A DNA stretch of 64,000 nucleotides from contig OX463856.1 of the NCBI GenBank assembly GCA_949825065.1, positions 18,472,632 through 18,536,631 of the forward strand, read 5' to 3'. The DNA is from Odontocerum albicorne (lineage: Eukaryota; Arthropoda; Insecta; Trichoptera; Odontoceridae). Positions 34,220 through 48,159 of this stretch are shown here, piece by piece (positions within the stretch are counted from its first letter, which is position 1; each line of letters opens with the position of its first letter). The translations under genes were made by a program, and so were the position numbers. The notes under the pieces were generated by a model. It was not told the DNA's origin and ran no database searches. It saw only the letters and a program-made list of their open reading frames with translations.

Positions 34220-34954
34220 AAATTGTCCTATTTCTATAGGAGATTATTAGCTGTAATCGAACCTTGCAAATACCTAAGTTTGTATATATCGTTCTGGAAA
34301 TCACGATGCAAAACGAAAGCTGAATGTCATTTGGGAAGGAGTTCAGTTGGAGATCTTTCGATAACATGTGAGTTTTGCTGGATAACATGTTACTATATCG
34401 TTCAAACATTACTGTACCAGTACAAAAAACCAAGCTTGTACTAGAAATAATATCCTTCGAAAACTCACTGGAACATCATGAAGAGTACAACCACATACAT
34501 TTAAAGTGTGTTCTTACACTTTGCTGGTCAGCAGTGGAATTTGTAGTTCCAGTCTGGGGTAGTTCATAGTGACGTCAACCTGTTATCATGTGCTAGACAG
34601 GTTGACTTCACCACGAGTAAAACCAGGAGAGTAATAAAATAATACTCAAATGCAACATTAGTGAAGAAAATCTATCAATTAATCATTATCGTTCCAACAT
34701 AGATCTGTAGATGTAGTGCAGCTGATCTAGAAAGATCACAATAGGACCCAAGACACTTCTTGTATGGTGACCAGCCAGAAATGTCAAGATTAAAATTAAA
34801 GAGCGTATGAGCTCACGATTCATCTGTATAAAACGCGTTCTCGTAGCTTTTGGAAAAAAAATGTAACCAGGAAACCAGCTGCCCTAACCTGCATGTCGAA
34901 TTCTATAGTTGAAGAGATAACTAAATGCAAGGTTAACATGTAGAGATGGGGTTT
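34220..34954 (+). mobile_element. Jockey-like LINE C-terminal region, decayed
   Basis: Pieces in order are EPCKYLSLYIS (compare PKYLGVTLD), VLTLCWSAVEFVVPVWGSS (compare ALxLCYSxAEYxxPVW) and DPRHFLYGDQPEMSRLK (compare DPRHPLYxxQPxxSRLKSR). This order is known from Jockey/RTE-X-like LINEs. Stops and frameshifts lie between them. Repeat-G follows directly and may be its 3' UTR. Confidence 0.7.
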
Positions 34955-35205
34955 CTTGAACGTGGGCTGTGGGTGTGGGATATGGGCTGAAAAACATCTG
35001 GTGTCCCGGTGGCTGGGCTCGCCCTATATTGGTGGGGTGTATCTAGGTCGAGGGGATGTTATTAGATGAGCCCAGACTTTTTGATAGCTTCTGTCTTTAA
35101 TGTATTCTCTGCAATTTATGTGTTCTTGAAGTATATTTAAATGTGTTATGTACATACTATGTTGCTATCAATAAACCTTTATTTATTATAATTATTTATT
35201 ATTAA
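34955..35205 (+). mobile_element. Repeat-G 3' half
   Basis: The second GC-rich cassette (CTGGTGTCCCGGTGGCTGGG, TATTGGTGGGGTGTATCTAG) is followed by GAGCCCAGACTTTTTGATAG. It ends TGTTGCTATCAATAAACC plus (TTTA)n. The location after a LINE C-terminus supports Repeat-G being that LINE's 3' end. Confidence 0.75.
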
Positions 35206-35210
35206 CGAAA

Positions 35211-35369
35211 GTAGCATTGGATGTGAACATCGGGACTACATGCTCGGGACAATGTCTGATCGATGCAAATAATAGGACGCTCTTTATTGCTTGCTACAGG
35301 AAAGACGTGGTGAAGTTAAGAATTGATGATGCTGATAAGGAAATTAACGAATTGATTGCATCAAAATGA
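35211..35369 (+). CDS. Possible terminal exon, unidentified
   Basis: The plus strand reads VALDVNIGTTCSGQCLIDAN, then NRTLFIACYRKDVVKLRIDD and ADKEINELIASK before a TGA. Base composition is about 42% G+C against roughly a third around it, and the peptide looks protein-like. It begins just after the Repeat-G tail, with only a weak acceptor (AACGAAAG). No family is recognised. Confidence 0.3.
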   Translation, partial: VALDVNIGTTCSGQCLIDANNRTLFIACYRKDVVKLRIDDADKEINELIASK

Positions 35370-35664
35370 TGAAAAGCAATGGTGCCCACATGTGGTATTC
35401 TGAATTAAATCGCAAACATCATTATAGGCTTTTGAAAGTTAATTTATGATATCAAAATTTTATCAATCAATCGCAAAGTATTTTAAATGATTGTGCACAG
35501 TGCCTACCTTGATTTATAGATGCAAGGCCTGGGAATTCAAAAAATACTAATAGTAGCAGAATAAGTGAGATAGAATGCGTGTCTGGCGATAATTATAAAA
35601 TATTACAATGTATGATAGAGCAAATAATGATTGGATAAAACACAATTGTTAAGAAATAAATCTT
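35370..35664. other. AT-rich spacer
   Basis: No feature supported. Confidence 0.5.
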
Positions 35665-35905
35665 AAGATGTTTGACCACATTAATAGAAGCACTGAAAAC
35701 AAATACATACATCTGAAATTAAAGAAGAACGAGGAAGAGGTAAACCGATGAAAAAATGGATGGAGATTTTCTATTAAGAGAAAAATATTTTTTTTAGAAA
35801 CTAGAATATATGATGAATGTAGAAGAGACAAGGTTATGTGGTTGATAAAATATCGTAGAGATATATCCACTCTGCCTACTCAAAAAGTGACATGACGTGG
35901 TAGTA
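35665..35905 (+). mobile_element. LINE-V 3' end
   Basis: RRTRKR and MMNVEE in different frames, then CTCTGCCTACTCAAAAAGTG and a GTATGTATGT end, follow the LINE-V plan. Highly decayed. Confidence 0.6.
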
Positions 35906-37689
35906 TGTATGTCTCACTTTTTGGATCAGCTGAGAATAAAAGGTAAAAAAGAAGACCGTGCTGTATTTGAAATACAAAAACAATGTCAGCAGATAGGGAT
36001 ACTTACTATATTTTTTTGCTATCACCGGAAAACGAACCCAAAACGCATCGAAATGAAGAAATGCATCTTACGTGTCACAATATAAATGCATAATCAAACT
36101 GTGATCGAAATTAATATTTTTAAAACCAAAAAAAGTTTGTATTTGGGTGTCAAAATGTTTTTTATACTTGCTAATGTATTACGAATAGATCCAACGATTT
36201 CAAAAGCTCATGTGGTCCGTATTGAGCAGAATTAATGAAACGTCTGCGAGATGTATTAGAGTGAGGCATGGAAGCAGGTAAATCAGCATCACGTTCTGTG
36301 TCAGTGGCAGGCCACTGATCGTGGCTACAGTATATTTATCATTCACGCCCAATGTAACACCAAATCATTATTTAACTGACGTTTCTTTCTCTTCGCATTC
36401 TTCAAAGAATGTGTCGGGGCGGTTTCAAAATAATTGATCTGTGTAGAATCTATTGATCAGAAGGTTAGGTTGGAATATTTTTACTAAGGGACCTCAGAGG
36501 TAATAGGTTGTTAGTCCCAATACATATAGAAAGACGATGAATATGCACTTACTAATAATATATACATATAGTATATTCAATTATTATAGAAGATAATTTT
36601 AAGGCAGGCGATATCTTTTCTCATGACTGTGGAGACCAATTTTCGAACCATATAAACGGTCACACCAGCAACACTACATCGAGCCCTGATCCGAGGGTAC
36701 TACACGTTTCGCCATTTTTCGCTTAAATTTGAGGTCCTCAAGACAATTTTCATCACACACTTATTTGCCTTGATGATGTATTTGACATCACATATTTCTG
36801 TCCTTTGAATAATCTTCCCACTATTCGAAATCCATGTTACAAATCTTCATGTCAGTTTAACAGAAATCTTTGCGACGTGGGTTTTGTCCGCTGTGGATCT
36901 TTCGGCGTTACTATACATATTTTACCGTAGAGTATGTTCTTTGATAACCGAACATCACACATTCGAAGTAGATACCCACTTTTCTTTAAGGAGCTGATAA
37001 AATACTGGTGCGATTTAAGACTCCCTCATTGGCAAGGTTATCTTACCTAGTTACGTCAAGTATTTAAGGCATTCATTCTCTCAAAGGTTCTATACCGACC
37101 GCATTAAAGACTAATAAGTCTCTCTTCTTCTAATCTTATTTAATATGGTGTCAGCTTTTCTTATCTCCGTTCTCCACTTTGCTCTGACCTGAACGTTCCC
37201 GGAAACTCCTCAGACTCTTATATAGTTCGACGTTTGGGTCTACCTCTGGGTTCTACCATACCTGACACGATATTCTTCACCCGTTCATATTATTTGTTGT
37301 TTTTTAATGTTGATTATTTTTTTACCAGCCTCTAATTTTTCTACACGCTCAAATTATTCATGAGTGATCTTTTTCACTCTGCTTATATACATAAACCCAA
37401 AGTTTACATCTATACTAAATAAATTAATTTCATAATTTATTGTCACTCCGAAAGTTCTAGAAAATCAGACGAATTTATTTATTTTGGATCCTTCCTTTTT
37501 TTATTTTGGTTGTTTTCAACTTTCCACAGGAATTCATTACACATTTATTTATTGGTTTATTTTAACTATCACGTAATTTTTTCCCCACATCTTCTAGTTG
37601 TAGATGCATTGTTACATTTAAATTGACTAATAACCCTTGTCTTCTTTTAATATTACAAATCTATCACTCAACCCTAGAAACTAATTTCT
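35906..37689. other. AT-rich sequence with uncertain old repeats
   Basis: A stretch at 37080-37440 looks like a decayed repeat, possibly LINE (minus strand GRPKRRTI). The stretch at 36600-36890 is less AT-rich, with no open frame. Neither can be assigned. Confidence 0.3.
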
Positions 37690-37770
37690 AAACATTTTTT
37701 CTGATTTGTTGGAACAGATTGGCAATAAGCCAGCCAAATTGTACATTTTGAAGTGTAAAACAAATAAATA
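37690..37770 (+). mobile_element. SINE-A tail fragment
   Basis: GATTTGTTGGAACAGATTGG and CAATAAGCCAGCCAAATTGT match the SINE-A 3' end. Confidence 0.5.
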
Positions 37771-38935
37771 TTAAATATCTGTCCGATTTTTTGCTTCAAG
37801 CGATTTCTTCCAATCAACGAACATTTGTTGATTTTTTTAATGGTATCTATGACCGTGCCTTAAATTAAGTAGATATAACATCATTTAAGTAAAAGTAATA
37901 AAAAATAATACAAGAAATAAATCTGAAGAAAAAAAGGGATGAGGGTGGGAATTCTACATGAGTAAGGGACGAGGAATATTTGGAGAAAAATAAAGATTCT
38001 TTATTATTTTTAATTGATATGGGATGTATTATGTTATTGGATACATATGAAACTTACGATTTTTGTAAAGATAACATGCAAATGTGCTATGTATTTCATT
38101 GTATTACTTTTTTGTTTAATCTGATGACATACCAGCTCACGCTGACTCAAATACCATAAAACCATGTCATTCTACAATGGCTATCGTCTGATCAGAATAC
38201 ATTTTATCTGTCAATAGTAACTCTTCAGTCCCATCAATCTGTCATCCTGGCATTTTAATCGCCGCTATCAGGATAACCAGATTCCTCACATAGATTAACA
38301 TTACTAACAACTCTTGTTCCATACATATATATGTTGAGTATACGAACTATCTAGACAAGTCGAGCAGCATGAACCGATAATTGCTCTGTAGGGTCGTTCA
38401 CGAATCAAACGATACAATCAATGAAAATGTATTTTAAAATCGTAAGTATTCAATTTCAAAACAAGCAGTCGCGATTTTATTCATTTATTAAATTCTTTTA
38501 ATACATTATGGTTTCAAAGGAACTATCAAGATGTAGATTTTGTGAATTGGTTAGTACCCGCATAAGTCATGAACCACAACCGATGACTTGCACTGGTGTC
38601 TTCCTTACGATTTTTCAACTGTAAAAGGGTACGTAAAATCACGGTATTCCATCTAAGGGTAAATAAGGTAACATGAATGTAAAGCGAGCCGTAGAAAAAA
38701 TGCACATAAAAAAAATGAATACGCTGATTGTGAAAGACGTATCAAAACCGCCGCCATTTACTTGTTGGTGCAGTTATGAATTTACTTCTTTACTGACTAT
38801 TATCCACTTTAGTTATTATTGTAATTAATTTTATGTCCGTTAACATTACCATGTCATCAACATTAATCATTCGCATACGGTCTTCTTGGCCGTGCTTATA
38901 TAACCTTTTGTGGTCTTTAATACATGAGTCTATAT
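37771..38935. other. AT-rich sequence
   Basis: No gene or repeat identified. Confidence 0.5.
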
Positions 38936-39025
38936 AATAATAATAATAAAATGATTATTTATATAACGCTGTTAAGAAAGCAGATTTTCCTCCAAGGCGC
39001 TCTATCTCGAGATTCGAACCTAAAA
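38936..39025 (+). repeat. Repeat-K-like piece
   Basis: An (AATA)n start, then TTATTTATATAACGCTGTTA and GCGCTCTATCTCGAGATTCG, match words at 4399 and 11666. Confidence 0.45.
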
Positions 39026-39139
39026 GATATTTACTTGTTTAATTGGGACATACCAAATTAAAGAGGTGATTGGTTCATTGTTCAGTGCTTGCACTCATCT
39101 TGGCTCAGGGACAGCAGGAGTGGAGGTGGATCAACTGTT

Positions 39140-39270
39140 CAGTTTCAGATCATCAGAAAATATTGAATAACCAGGGGGACACTACACATCCTTGTTTCAG
39201 TCCTTTTGTAATATTAAACCATTCAGTTTTGGCACCGTTGACTCTAATGCATGCTCGACTCACAAGATGT
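39140..39270 (-). mobile_element. LINE-R reverse transcriptase motif
   Basis: The minus strand reads SRACIRVNGAKTEWF, then KGLKQGCVVSPWLFNIF, a clear RT motif block. Plus-strand sequence at 39340-39495 (VEEDIIRFER region and an AAGAAGAAG end) may be the 3' part of the same insertion in opposite orientation. Confidence 0.7.
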
Positions 39271-39339
39271 AACGAACTATTATCGTATAATTAACTTATA
39301 TTGAACAATAAATGTGTCACTCAATCTCAACTTGACTCT

Positions 39340-39495
39340 ACAAAATGGAAATTCCCAAATACACGCATAGGGAGATCCAAGAAGAGCCATAGAAGAAAGT
39401 GGAGGAGGACATAATAAGATTCGAGAGATAGAGGAAAAGGGGCCAAGCAGCCGTCCCCAAATGGACGGGATAAGGCAAAGAAAAAGAAGAAGTGT
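39340..39495 (+). mobile_element. LINE 3' end, uncertain
   Basis: The plus-strand frames give GDPRRAIEES and VEEDIIRFER, then a G/A-rich end (AAAGAAAAAGAAGAAGTG). This is consistent with an RTE-like LINE terminus. Family assignment is weak. Confidence 0.4.
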
Positions 39496-39587
39496 AATTT
39501 AGTAAATAATTAATAAATAATGTGTCTTTACATGAAAAAAAATATTTTTTATCTTATACGATGATAGGCAATCCTCGTAATGGAGTG

Positions 39588-39806
39588 TGGTGATTTTCGT
39601 GGCTTAGTTGGCAAGACACATATTTTCAAGCCCGGGGGCTATGGGTTTGACACCCATTTTTTTAAATAGGGTTTATGTGAAATTTTCACTTAAGGTTTCT
39701 TAAGTATATTTCTATTTGATTGGAAGAGATTGCTTCATGACAATTAACCTATCAGGTTTATTGTCATGTGGCAATGTAAATGACAAAAGTTTAATACAAT
39801 ACAATT
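39588..39806 (+). mobile_element. SINE-A copy
   Basis: The head is CGTGGCTTAGTTGGCAAGAC and the B box is damaged (GGGTTTGACACCC). The body includes TTTGATTGGAAGAGATTGCT and a duplicated tail (TATCAGGTTTATTGTCATGT), ending in AATACAATACAATT. Confidence 0.8.
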
Positions 39807-40170
39807 GTCGCCGCAGACGTCTACGCATACGTGCAAGCTGTTGAACAAGTGCACAGTATTGACAGTTTAAACCCTAAATTCTGATGACAAGTAAAGCGAA
39901 ATTCTGAGACGATTGTCATTTTAATACGTGGCAGACTTTCCTTTCGTTTGGTCGATTTATATAGCGCTATTTTTATGTCTCTTAATAGCGCCATAAGAAT
40001 TTATGAGAAGTAGCTTATGAAATAAATAAAAACACAAATTCAGATGAAGTGTGGTCTAAGAGTAAAGATAACCCAGAAGTGAATCTGCCAGAAATCAAAC
40101 CTGGGGCGTCCGCTTGTTATACGCGAATGTTAACGATTATACCACGACCGCTAATATTACCTCATGTTAA
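39807..40170 (-). mobile_element. SINE-B copy
   Basis: On the minus strand the head has CGTGGTATAATCGTTAACAT and GGGCGCCCCAGGTTTGATTT-like text at 40085-40150. The body towards 39807 has CTGTGCACTTGTTCAACAGC. It abuts SINE-A with no spacer. Confidence 0.7.
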
Positions 40171-40844
40171 TGAACTATGAACATGTTAATGCAGGTACAT
40201 CATTCGAAAACAAGAAAAAATCAACGGTATCAAAAAACGTGTGCATTTATTTACAAATTTACATTTGATTTGATGGTTGGTTGTAATAAAAATCATTTAA
40301 AATTATTTATGCTTCCTCGCTTGGGCAATAATGTGACAGCCGATTCGCCAGCTCCGGTCCTAATCTGGTTCTAGAGGAGTGCTTGGAGTTACGTTGTATG
40401 AATAATGATAGGCTTTACGTATAATTTATCATTTAAAATGACATTCAATTGTCAGTTTCGATCTAAATATTGTTCCGTTGACGAAAGCCTTAGAAGGGGG
40501 ACCGGTAGCCGACGGGTTCTGATCGGAGATCCGATAAAGTCTTTTTATACATGTATAAAGTAAAGAAACGTTCAGACTCAGGTCCGAACCAAATTAAGTT
40601 AAAAAAATAACAGTGACAATAATAATATTCTTTTAAATGTATTGTCATAATGGTGGTCCACCTCCGATAGAAGACGATACTTTAAGAAGAAAAATATTTA
40701 TTTTTTATTTACAAAGCACATTTTGTATGTACTGTGGAATGAATTTTCAAGGGTTATCATATTTGCACCATCTTTATTTCCTTTTGAAACAGAAATGAAA
40801 ATATATTACATTATTCAGAATATTAGTTTATTTTTATTAAGGAT
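40171..40844. other. AT-rich spacer
   Basis: No feature supported. Confidence 0.5.
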
Positions 40845-41425
40845 GGATATGAACTTAAAGCTGATGTGTTAAGTAAGATGAAGAAGAGCACTTGCAAAAG
40901 CTCCGAATATGATATTCTAGTACAGACTTTGGGTTTGTATGGAAGTGAAAAGTGGACGTGGAAAGATATGGAAAGGAGTCCAATAAATAATGTAAAGATG
41001 CGTGATTTAAAATAATACATAGGGGTACAATGCGTGACATTATACGAAATCAATTGATTAGGGTTGAGGGTGAACTTAAGGTTGATGAATATGAGATAAG
41101 CTTTTTTAGATGGTTTGGCATGTGGGACGAATGAATGAATGAATATATAGTGCAAATGTGAGTGGAAGGTGTCATAGAGGAAACTAATTATTATATTTTG
41201 AAGGAATGTAAAAAAGTAAGTAAGAGATATCGTAGGAGTTGTATGAGAAGGTATATGGATGTATAAGAGGTGAAGAATATGTGTCGAGATATGAAATTCT
41301 GAAGCTCTGTAAAATCTGTCTGTTCCGATGTAATACGGTTTTGATCTTGTACTATTTTTTAAATTTTGTATTTAATTCCTATTTTGTTATGTGTCGTGTT
41401 ATGATGTTTGTTTGCGCACAACCTT
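40845..41425 (+). mobile_element. LINE-V 3' end, long copy
   Basis: The plus-strand frames run from LYGSEKWTWKDMERS, through GELKVDEYEISFFRWFGMW, to the basic C-terminal part. The order is the common RT end (YGSExWTW... RWFGHVxRMNE...). Many stops are present. The CCCTGTCGG signature end is not preserved. Confidence 0.7.
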
Positions 41426-43984
<2,559 letters not shown>

Positions 43985-44110
43985 TACACTGTAATTTGTT
44001 TTGTCACACACTATATATTCCATTTTATGTAACGGTATAACCCTAGCAGTTTCAAGATTTTCACTTTATCGTCAGGGGAGCACAAACAAGTTTCAGTCTC
44101 GACTCCCCTG
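43985..44110 (-). mobile_element. Penelope-like element tail, old copy G
   Basis: Only the minus-strand 3' tail is present (GGTTATACCGTTACATAAAA and upstream CCCCTGACGATAAAGTGAAA). The core is mutated (CTGACGA for CTGAAGA), and no leader or target duplication is visible. Confidence 0.65.
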
Positions 44111-44968
44111 ATGAAAAACGAGGAATTCTAGTTTCAACTCAACCAGCTTATCTAAGTGTCAATTAATTGCTCTCACCACTGAAAGAATACTTAAAAAAAA
44201 ACTCAAGAAATATATAAAATTAACAATTTTTCAGTTAAAGAAACCAAATAGAAAAAAACAATAATAGTAAAATGTCACAAATAAAAAATAACTACACTCA
44301 ATATTAATAAGATAATAACAACATAAGATGCATAAACATCAAGTATTGCGTATTTAAACATAACTACCCATAAACAACAGGAACAATATTACTCATGCTT
44401 CCCTGTAAAGTGACGCAACATAGTTATACCTACAAAGTTTACTAAGGAGTCAATGAGGTAGCATTAAATACATTTTACGCTCCACAAACCTTATACAAGG
44501 ACTCTTCAAAAAAAAAAGTTTACGGCATAAAATCAACAAGCGATCGAAAGATAATGCACCCAAATACCAAAACAAATGATTCATGGTGTTTGATATTCCA
44601 CGTTATTAGTAGTGCATGGATCAGAACGGTTATTAACTTAAGCATTTGTGGCAATTAAGTAAACATACGTCTATTTTCTTTCTTTGAAGTTTTAGATTTG
44701 ATATACCTTAATAAATACTGAATTTATAAACATTCAACGTGTCTATACATTTTTTGGGAAAATCTGTGTTAAAAATAGTTGAAATAATCCAGATAATCTC
44801 GAACATCAAATGGATTATTTAAATAGGCTATTGATAATAATAATAAAAAAAAATAATTTTAATAATTTATTTTCAATTTAACTTGGCCACAAAGTGTTGA
44901 ATAAACTGGCTTTATATATGAAACTAAGAAATAGCCATTGTGGTCTATAAAATTTTATATGTGGACTA
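44111..44968. other. AT-rich spacer
   Basis: No feature supported. Confidence 0.5.
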
Positions 44969-45034
44969 CAGTATACTTATTCCTCGATTTCCGCGGTTTT
45001 ATCTTAACGTGGTTACGAAAACGGTCTTTTAAAA
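44969..45034 (+). mobile_element. Possible pogo/Tigger left terminus
   Basis: CAGTATACTTATTCCTCG, then GATTTCCGCGGTTTTATC and a TTAACGTGGTTACG block, resemble the CAGT...CCGCGGTTT ends of pogo-type elements next to a TA. No right end was found. Confidence 0.35.
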
Positions 45035-45054
45035 GACAATCAATTTATTAATGT

Positions 45055-45605
45055 AAAATTTGGACTCCTTTGAGGCTTTTCTTTTTTTCGTTCTTGCCGA
45101 CAGTTAATCTGAGGTGGTATGTGTGGGTTTACTTTTTATTATGTTTTCTGCCATACGTTTTTGTTTTTTTATTTATTCTTTAATCTAGATATGCGTGGGT
45201 GTGGGATGGAGCCTCCCGATGCCCTTGCGCTCGGGATCGCCCTACATTGGTGGGGTGTATCTCGGCCGGGGAAATGTTTGTGGGATGAGCCCGGACCTTT
45301 TAATGTCTTCTCTCTTGAATGTATTTTTTTGTCATCTATTTATTTTCTGTGTTTTGTTTTTATCCTCTTGTTCTACGTGTTCAAGGGTGTGGGCTGAAAA
45401 ACATCTGGTGTCCCCGTGGCTAGGCTCACCCTATATTGGTGGGGTGTATCTTGGCCGGGAGGAAGTTATTAGATGAGCCCAGACCTTTTGATAGCTTCTG
45501 TTTTTTAATGTATTCTGTTTTTAAGTGTTCTTGAAATGTGTCTAAATGTATTATGTACATACTATGTTGCTATCAATAAACCTGTATTTATTTATTTAAT
45601 TACAT
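45055..45605 (+). mobile_element. Repeat-G, longest copy
   Basis: It begins GTAAAATTTGGACTCCTTTG. Two GC-rich cassettes follow, each with TATTGGTGGGGTGTATCT or a CATTGG variant, then GGCCGG and GATGAGCCC-GGACC or GATGAGCCC-AGACC. They start near 45231 and 45418, about 185 bp apart. It ends CTATCAATAAACCTGTATTT and (TTTA)n. Two overlapping plus-strand frames of about 92 codons cross the cassettes but are not shared between copies. A retrotransposon 3' region is the best reading. Confidence 0.75.
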
Positions 45606-45716
45606 TTTGTCTAACAAATTATACATCTGGTCGACGTGTACTTGCCTATTCAATCAGTGTGCTCGGCACTGGAAGTCAGGTCACCATAGAGGTTAACTAG
45701 CAAGCAACACAATAAA

Positions 45717-45900
45717 AAACGCTTGTCTCCTAGCCCAGAGGTTGCAGGTTCGATTCCCGTTGGAATCCTAAATTAAAAAAAAAAAGGATTCCAGCCAGCG
45801 TTTCACTTAATATCTCTTTATAATATCTATCATGTTGGTTGAAAGATATTACCATATGGCAATAAGCTAGCCAGGTTGTACTGTATACATTACAAAATAT
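45717..45900 (+). mobile_element. SINE-A copy lacking the A box
   Basis: Starts at AACGCTTGTCTCCTAGCC. The B box is GGTTCGATTCCCGTTGG, and the body and tail are good (CATGTTGGTTGAAAGATATT, CCAGGTTGTACTGTATACA). Confidence 0.8.
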
Positions 45901-46469
45901 TCGTTTTGTTCCTCTTTTGGTACCTTTATTTAGATATTTATATAAGTAATGTACCTCAGATTAAGCAGAAGTAAATATATTCCAATTTCGTTAAACTTTC
46001 TTACCATAATTTGTGCGATTTCAATTAACGCTAATATTCTTGGAGCATATCAACCGCGTTAATGGAGAGATGAGATCATAAAGCGAGTATTTAAAACTAT
46101 GCCTAGTGTTTAAACATAAACCTTAATTTTAAATATATATACTATAATACATAGGAGGAAAATGATCGATTATGTTATAAAGCGTTATAGCTGATTCTTC
46201 GTTTAGATATTAGATTTTTTGCAGACCGCCTAGTAAAAAGCAATTTAAATTAGGTATTCATTAAACAATTATTGATTTATGTATTTTTTTTTGATCGAGA
46301 GTATACAAAAATGTAAATGATAAGATGAACTTAATCGACGGGCAACACAGGCTGTGATGGGTTTGTTGACCCGTTCAGGATTCCGTGGACATAACTATTA
46401 ATGGTGCCGAAATAAACGTGGCGCCCTTCGTAGCCTTTATGGTAAGACTCTTCTTTACATTTACAGGTT
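45901..46469. other. AT-rich spacer
   Basis: No feature supported. Confidence 0.5.
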
Positions 46470-46700
46470 TTTAGACTATTGCAGGTTCGATTTCCGTTGA
46501 AAACATTTTTTTTAAATTTCTGTTTTTCATTTCAGACCTCTTAAATTTTTTTTAGTTGATCGGAAGAAATTACATACATACGTGTAAGTGTCATCACGCC
46601 GCTTCTCTACTGGTGATATGTGATGACTGAGCGGTAGATATATCTATCTCGTAGAGAGCAATCTTTTCCAACGATCCAGAATAATAATAAATAATAGGGT
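46470..46700. mobile_element. Degraded SINE-A pieces
   Basis: A plus-strand piece at 46480-46580 has GCAGGTTCGATTTCCGTTG. A minus-strand tail scrap at 46660-46690 has GCAATCTTTTCCAACGATCC. Confidence 0.5.
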
Positions 46701-46712
46701 AATCTCTTTCAA

Positions 46713-47120
46713 CAAACTCCGAGGCCAAGTTGGTAATATGCTTGTCTCCTCCAGACCCGGAAATTGCGGGTTCGATTCTCGTTGGTATCCAGATTTAAAA
46801 AAAAAGTTTTTTTTTAAAGAATAGATATGACCGAAGTCATAGGTATCCTTATACCCTCGAACACTAGGCGGAAAAAGTGCCTGTGTCGTTCGAGGGGAGT
46901 AGCACAGCGCGGGGTTCGAACCGACGATCTTCCGCACGGTCCAAGTCCAGAGCGTTACCGCGCGGCCATGCACCTCACCATTCCAATCTGATGTTCATTT
47001 AAGGCCTCTTAAACATCTTTTTGGTTGTCTGGAAGATATTGCCACATGACAATAATTCCGCCAGGTTGTACTATGTACAACAAAAGTTGTTATGTAATGC
47101 AATACAATAGTTGTAATGAA
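46713..47120 (+). mobile_element. SINE-A split by SINE-C
   Basis: The head at 46713-46800 has CCGAGGCCAAGTTGGTAATA and GCGGGTTCGATTCTCGTTGG. The body resumes at about 46980 (CCAATCTGATGTTCATTTAA) and continues to the tail GCCAGGTTGTACTATGTACA at 47070. The interruption is the SINE-C insert in opposite orientation. Confidence 0.85.
46819..46976 (-). mobile_element. SINE-C nested in SINE-A
   Basis: The minus strand has GCATGGCCGCGCGGTAACGC (A-box side) and CGGTTCGAACCCCGCGCTGT (B box), then a TCGAACGACACAGGCAC body and GGATACCTATGACTTCGGTC. The tail lies in the A/T run at 46797-46818. The best SINE-C copy here. Confidence 0.85.
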
Positions 47121-47159
47121 GTGTTAAGGAAAAAGCAGACTTGAAACCTTTTTTTAAAT

Positions 47160-47312
47160 CAAGTTTCCAAGGGGAAAGTAAGATGTCAAAGAAATCGTAG
47201 GGGCTTTATGAACAGGTATGTGGAAGTGAAAAAATATGCATGTCAAGATAGGAAAGTCTGATGCTCTGCTCTCTCTGCCTACCCCAGCAGGGAAACGGCA
47301 TGATGGTACGTA
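47160..47312 (+). mobile_element. LINE-V 3' end, short
   Basis: RRGFMNRYVEVKKYACQDRK-like frames lead into CTCTGCCTACCCCAGCAGGG and AAACGGCATGATGGTACG. Confidence 0.7.
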
Positions 47313-47341
47313 TCTATGTATTTTCAAATGGAAATGAAACA

Positions 47342-47465
47342 CACATTCCGGGCTGGAAAATAAGTGTCTTACTAACTAGTCCATGGAGGGCGTCATGTTT
47401 TTTATTGTTTTATCGAGAATCAAACCTGAAACCCTCAGGAGGAAGACCAACTGGGCTACGCAGAT
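47342..47465 (-). mobile_element. SINE-A head fragments
   Basis: TTCCGGGCTGGAAAATAAGT with CTTACTAACTAGTCCATGG is one head fragment. A second damaged head follows (GAGAATCAAACCTGAAACCC). Confidence 0.55.
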
Positions 47466-47697
47466 CGTAAAGTTGTTTTGAAAATTAAAAAGACAGTCAA
47501 GAAACTTACACGCATAAAAGTTTTGTTGCGTTTGTTAAAGCGTCTTGAAACATTTCTACTCGTTGTTTTTTATTGGAATTTGATAATTTAAAATCTCTCT
47601 ATGAAAAGGGTAGTGTTGAAACGGTCAAATATCTTCTAACAAACCGCAATTATTCCGAATATCCTCATTCCTTATCCTTTCATACATTATCAGTCTT

Positions 47698-47901
47698 GTT
47701 TATAGTTAGGGCATTAACGTTGTGGAGGTTTAAAGACATTGTTATTTATTTTTATCAAACACTGTTTATTCCACTTTTTTGTGACGGTATAACAAGACTT
47801 GTTTGCGTTCCCCTGAAGATGAGGTGAAAGCCTTGAAACCGGTAGGGTTATATCGTCACAAAAAAGTGGAATGAACAGTGTTTGATAAAAATAAATTACA
47901 G
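47698..47901 (+). mobile_element. Penelope-like miniature element, copy E
   Basis: 204 bp long: leader (GTTTATAGTTAGGGCATTAA), inverted tail piece ending GTGACGGTATAAC, then a direct tail from GACTTGTTTGCG to AATAAATTACAG. A perfect 11-bp target duplication, TTATCAGTCTT, lies at 47687-47697 and 47902-47912. No protein-coding sequence is left, yet the leader, the inverted tail and the direct tail are all retained. Confidence 0.92.
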
Positions 47902-48159
47902 TTATCAGTCTTATTTTTTTAATGTTCCTCTCCTCTTCGGAGGTTGGTGATAACTATGAATATCTTGACCCTTGAGGCAATTGCTCTGAAATACATGATA
48001 TCATAATTAAACTATTTCCGTAAGTTTTTCAACCAGTAAATACTTCTTCTTTCCGCTCTTTTCTTGGCCTGAGTTTATCCCTGCAATATTAGTTGAAGAA
48101 TCTCATATTTTTTCTAACATTATGTAATATATCCTAATTACTCTAATTTTCTCCTTTTT

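Noticed and set aside
36370..36415. TTTGAAGAATGCG...GAAACGTC on the minus strand as a PLE tail
   Set aside because: It resembles the tail motif only in fragments. There is no GIY-YIG coding, leader or target duplication nearby.
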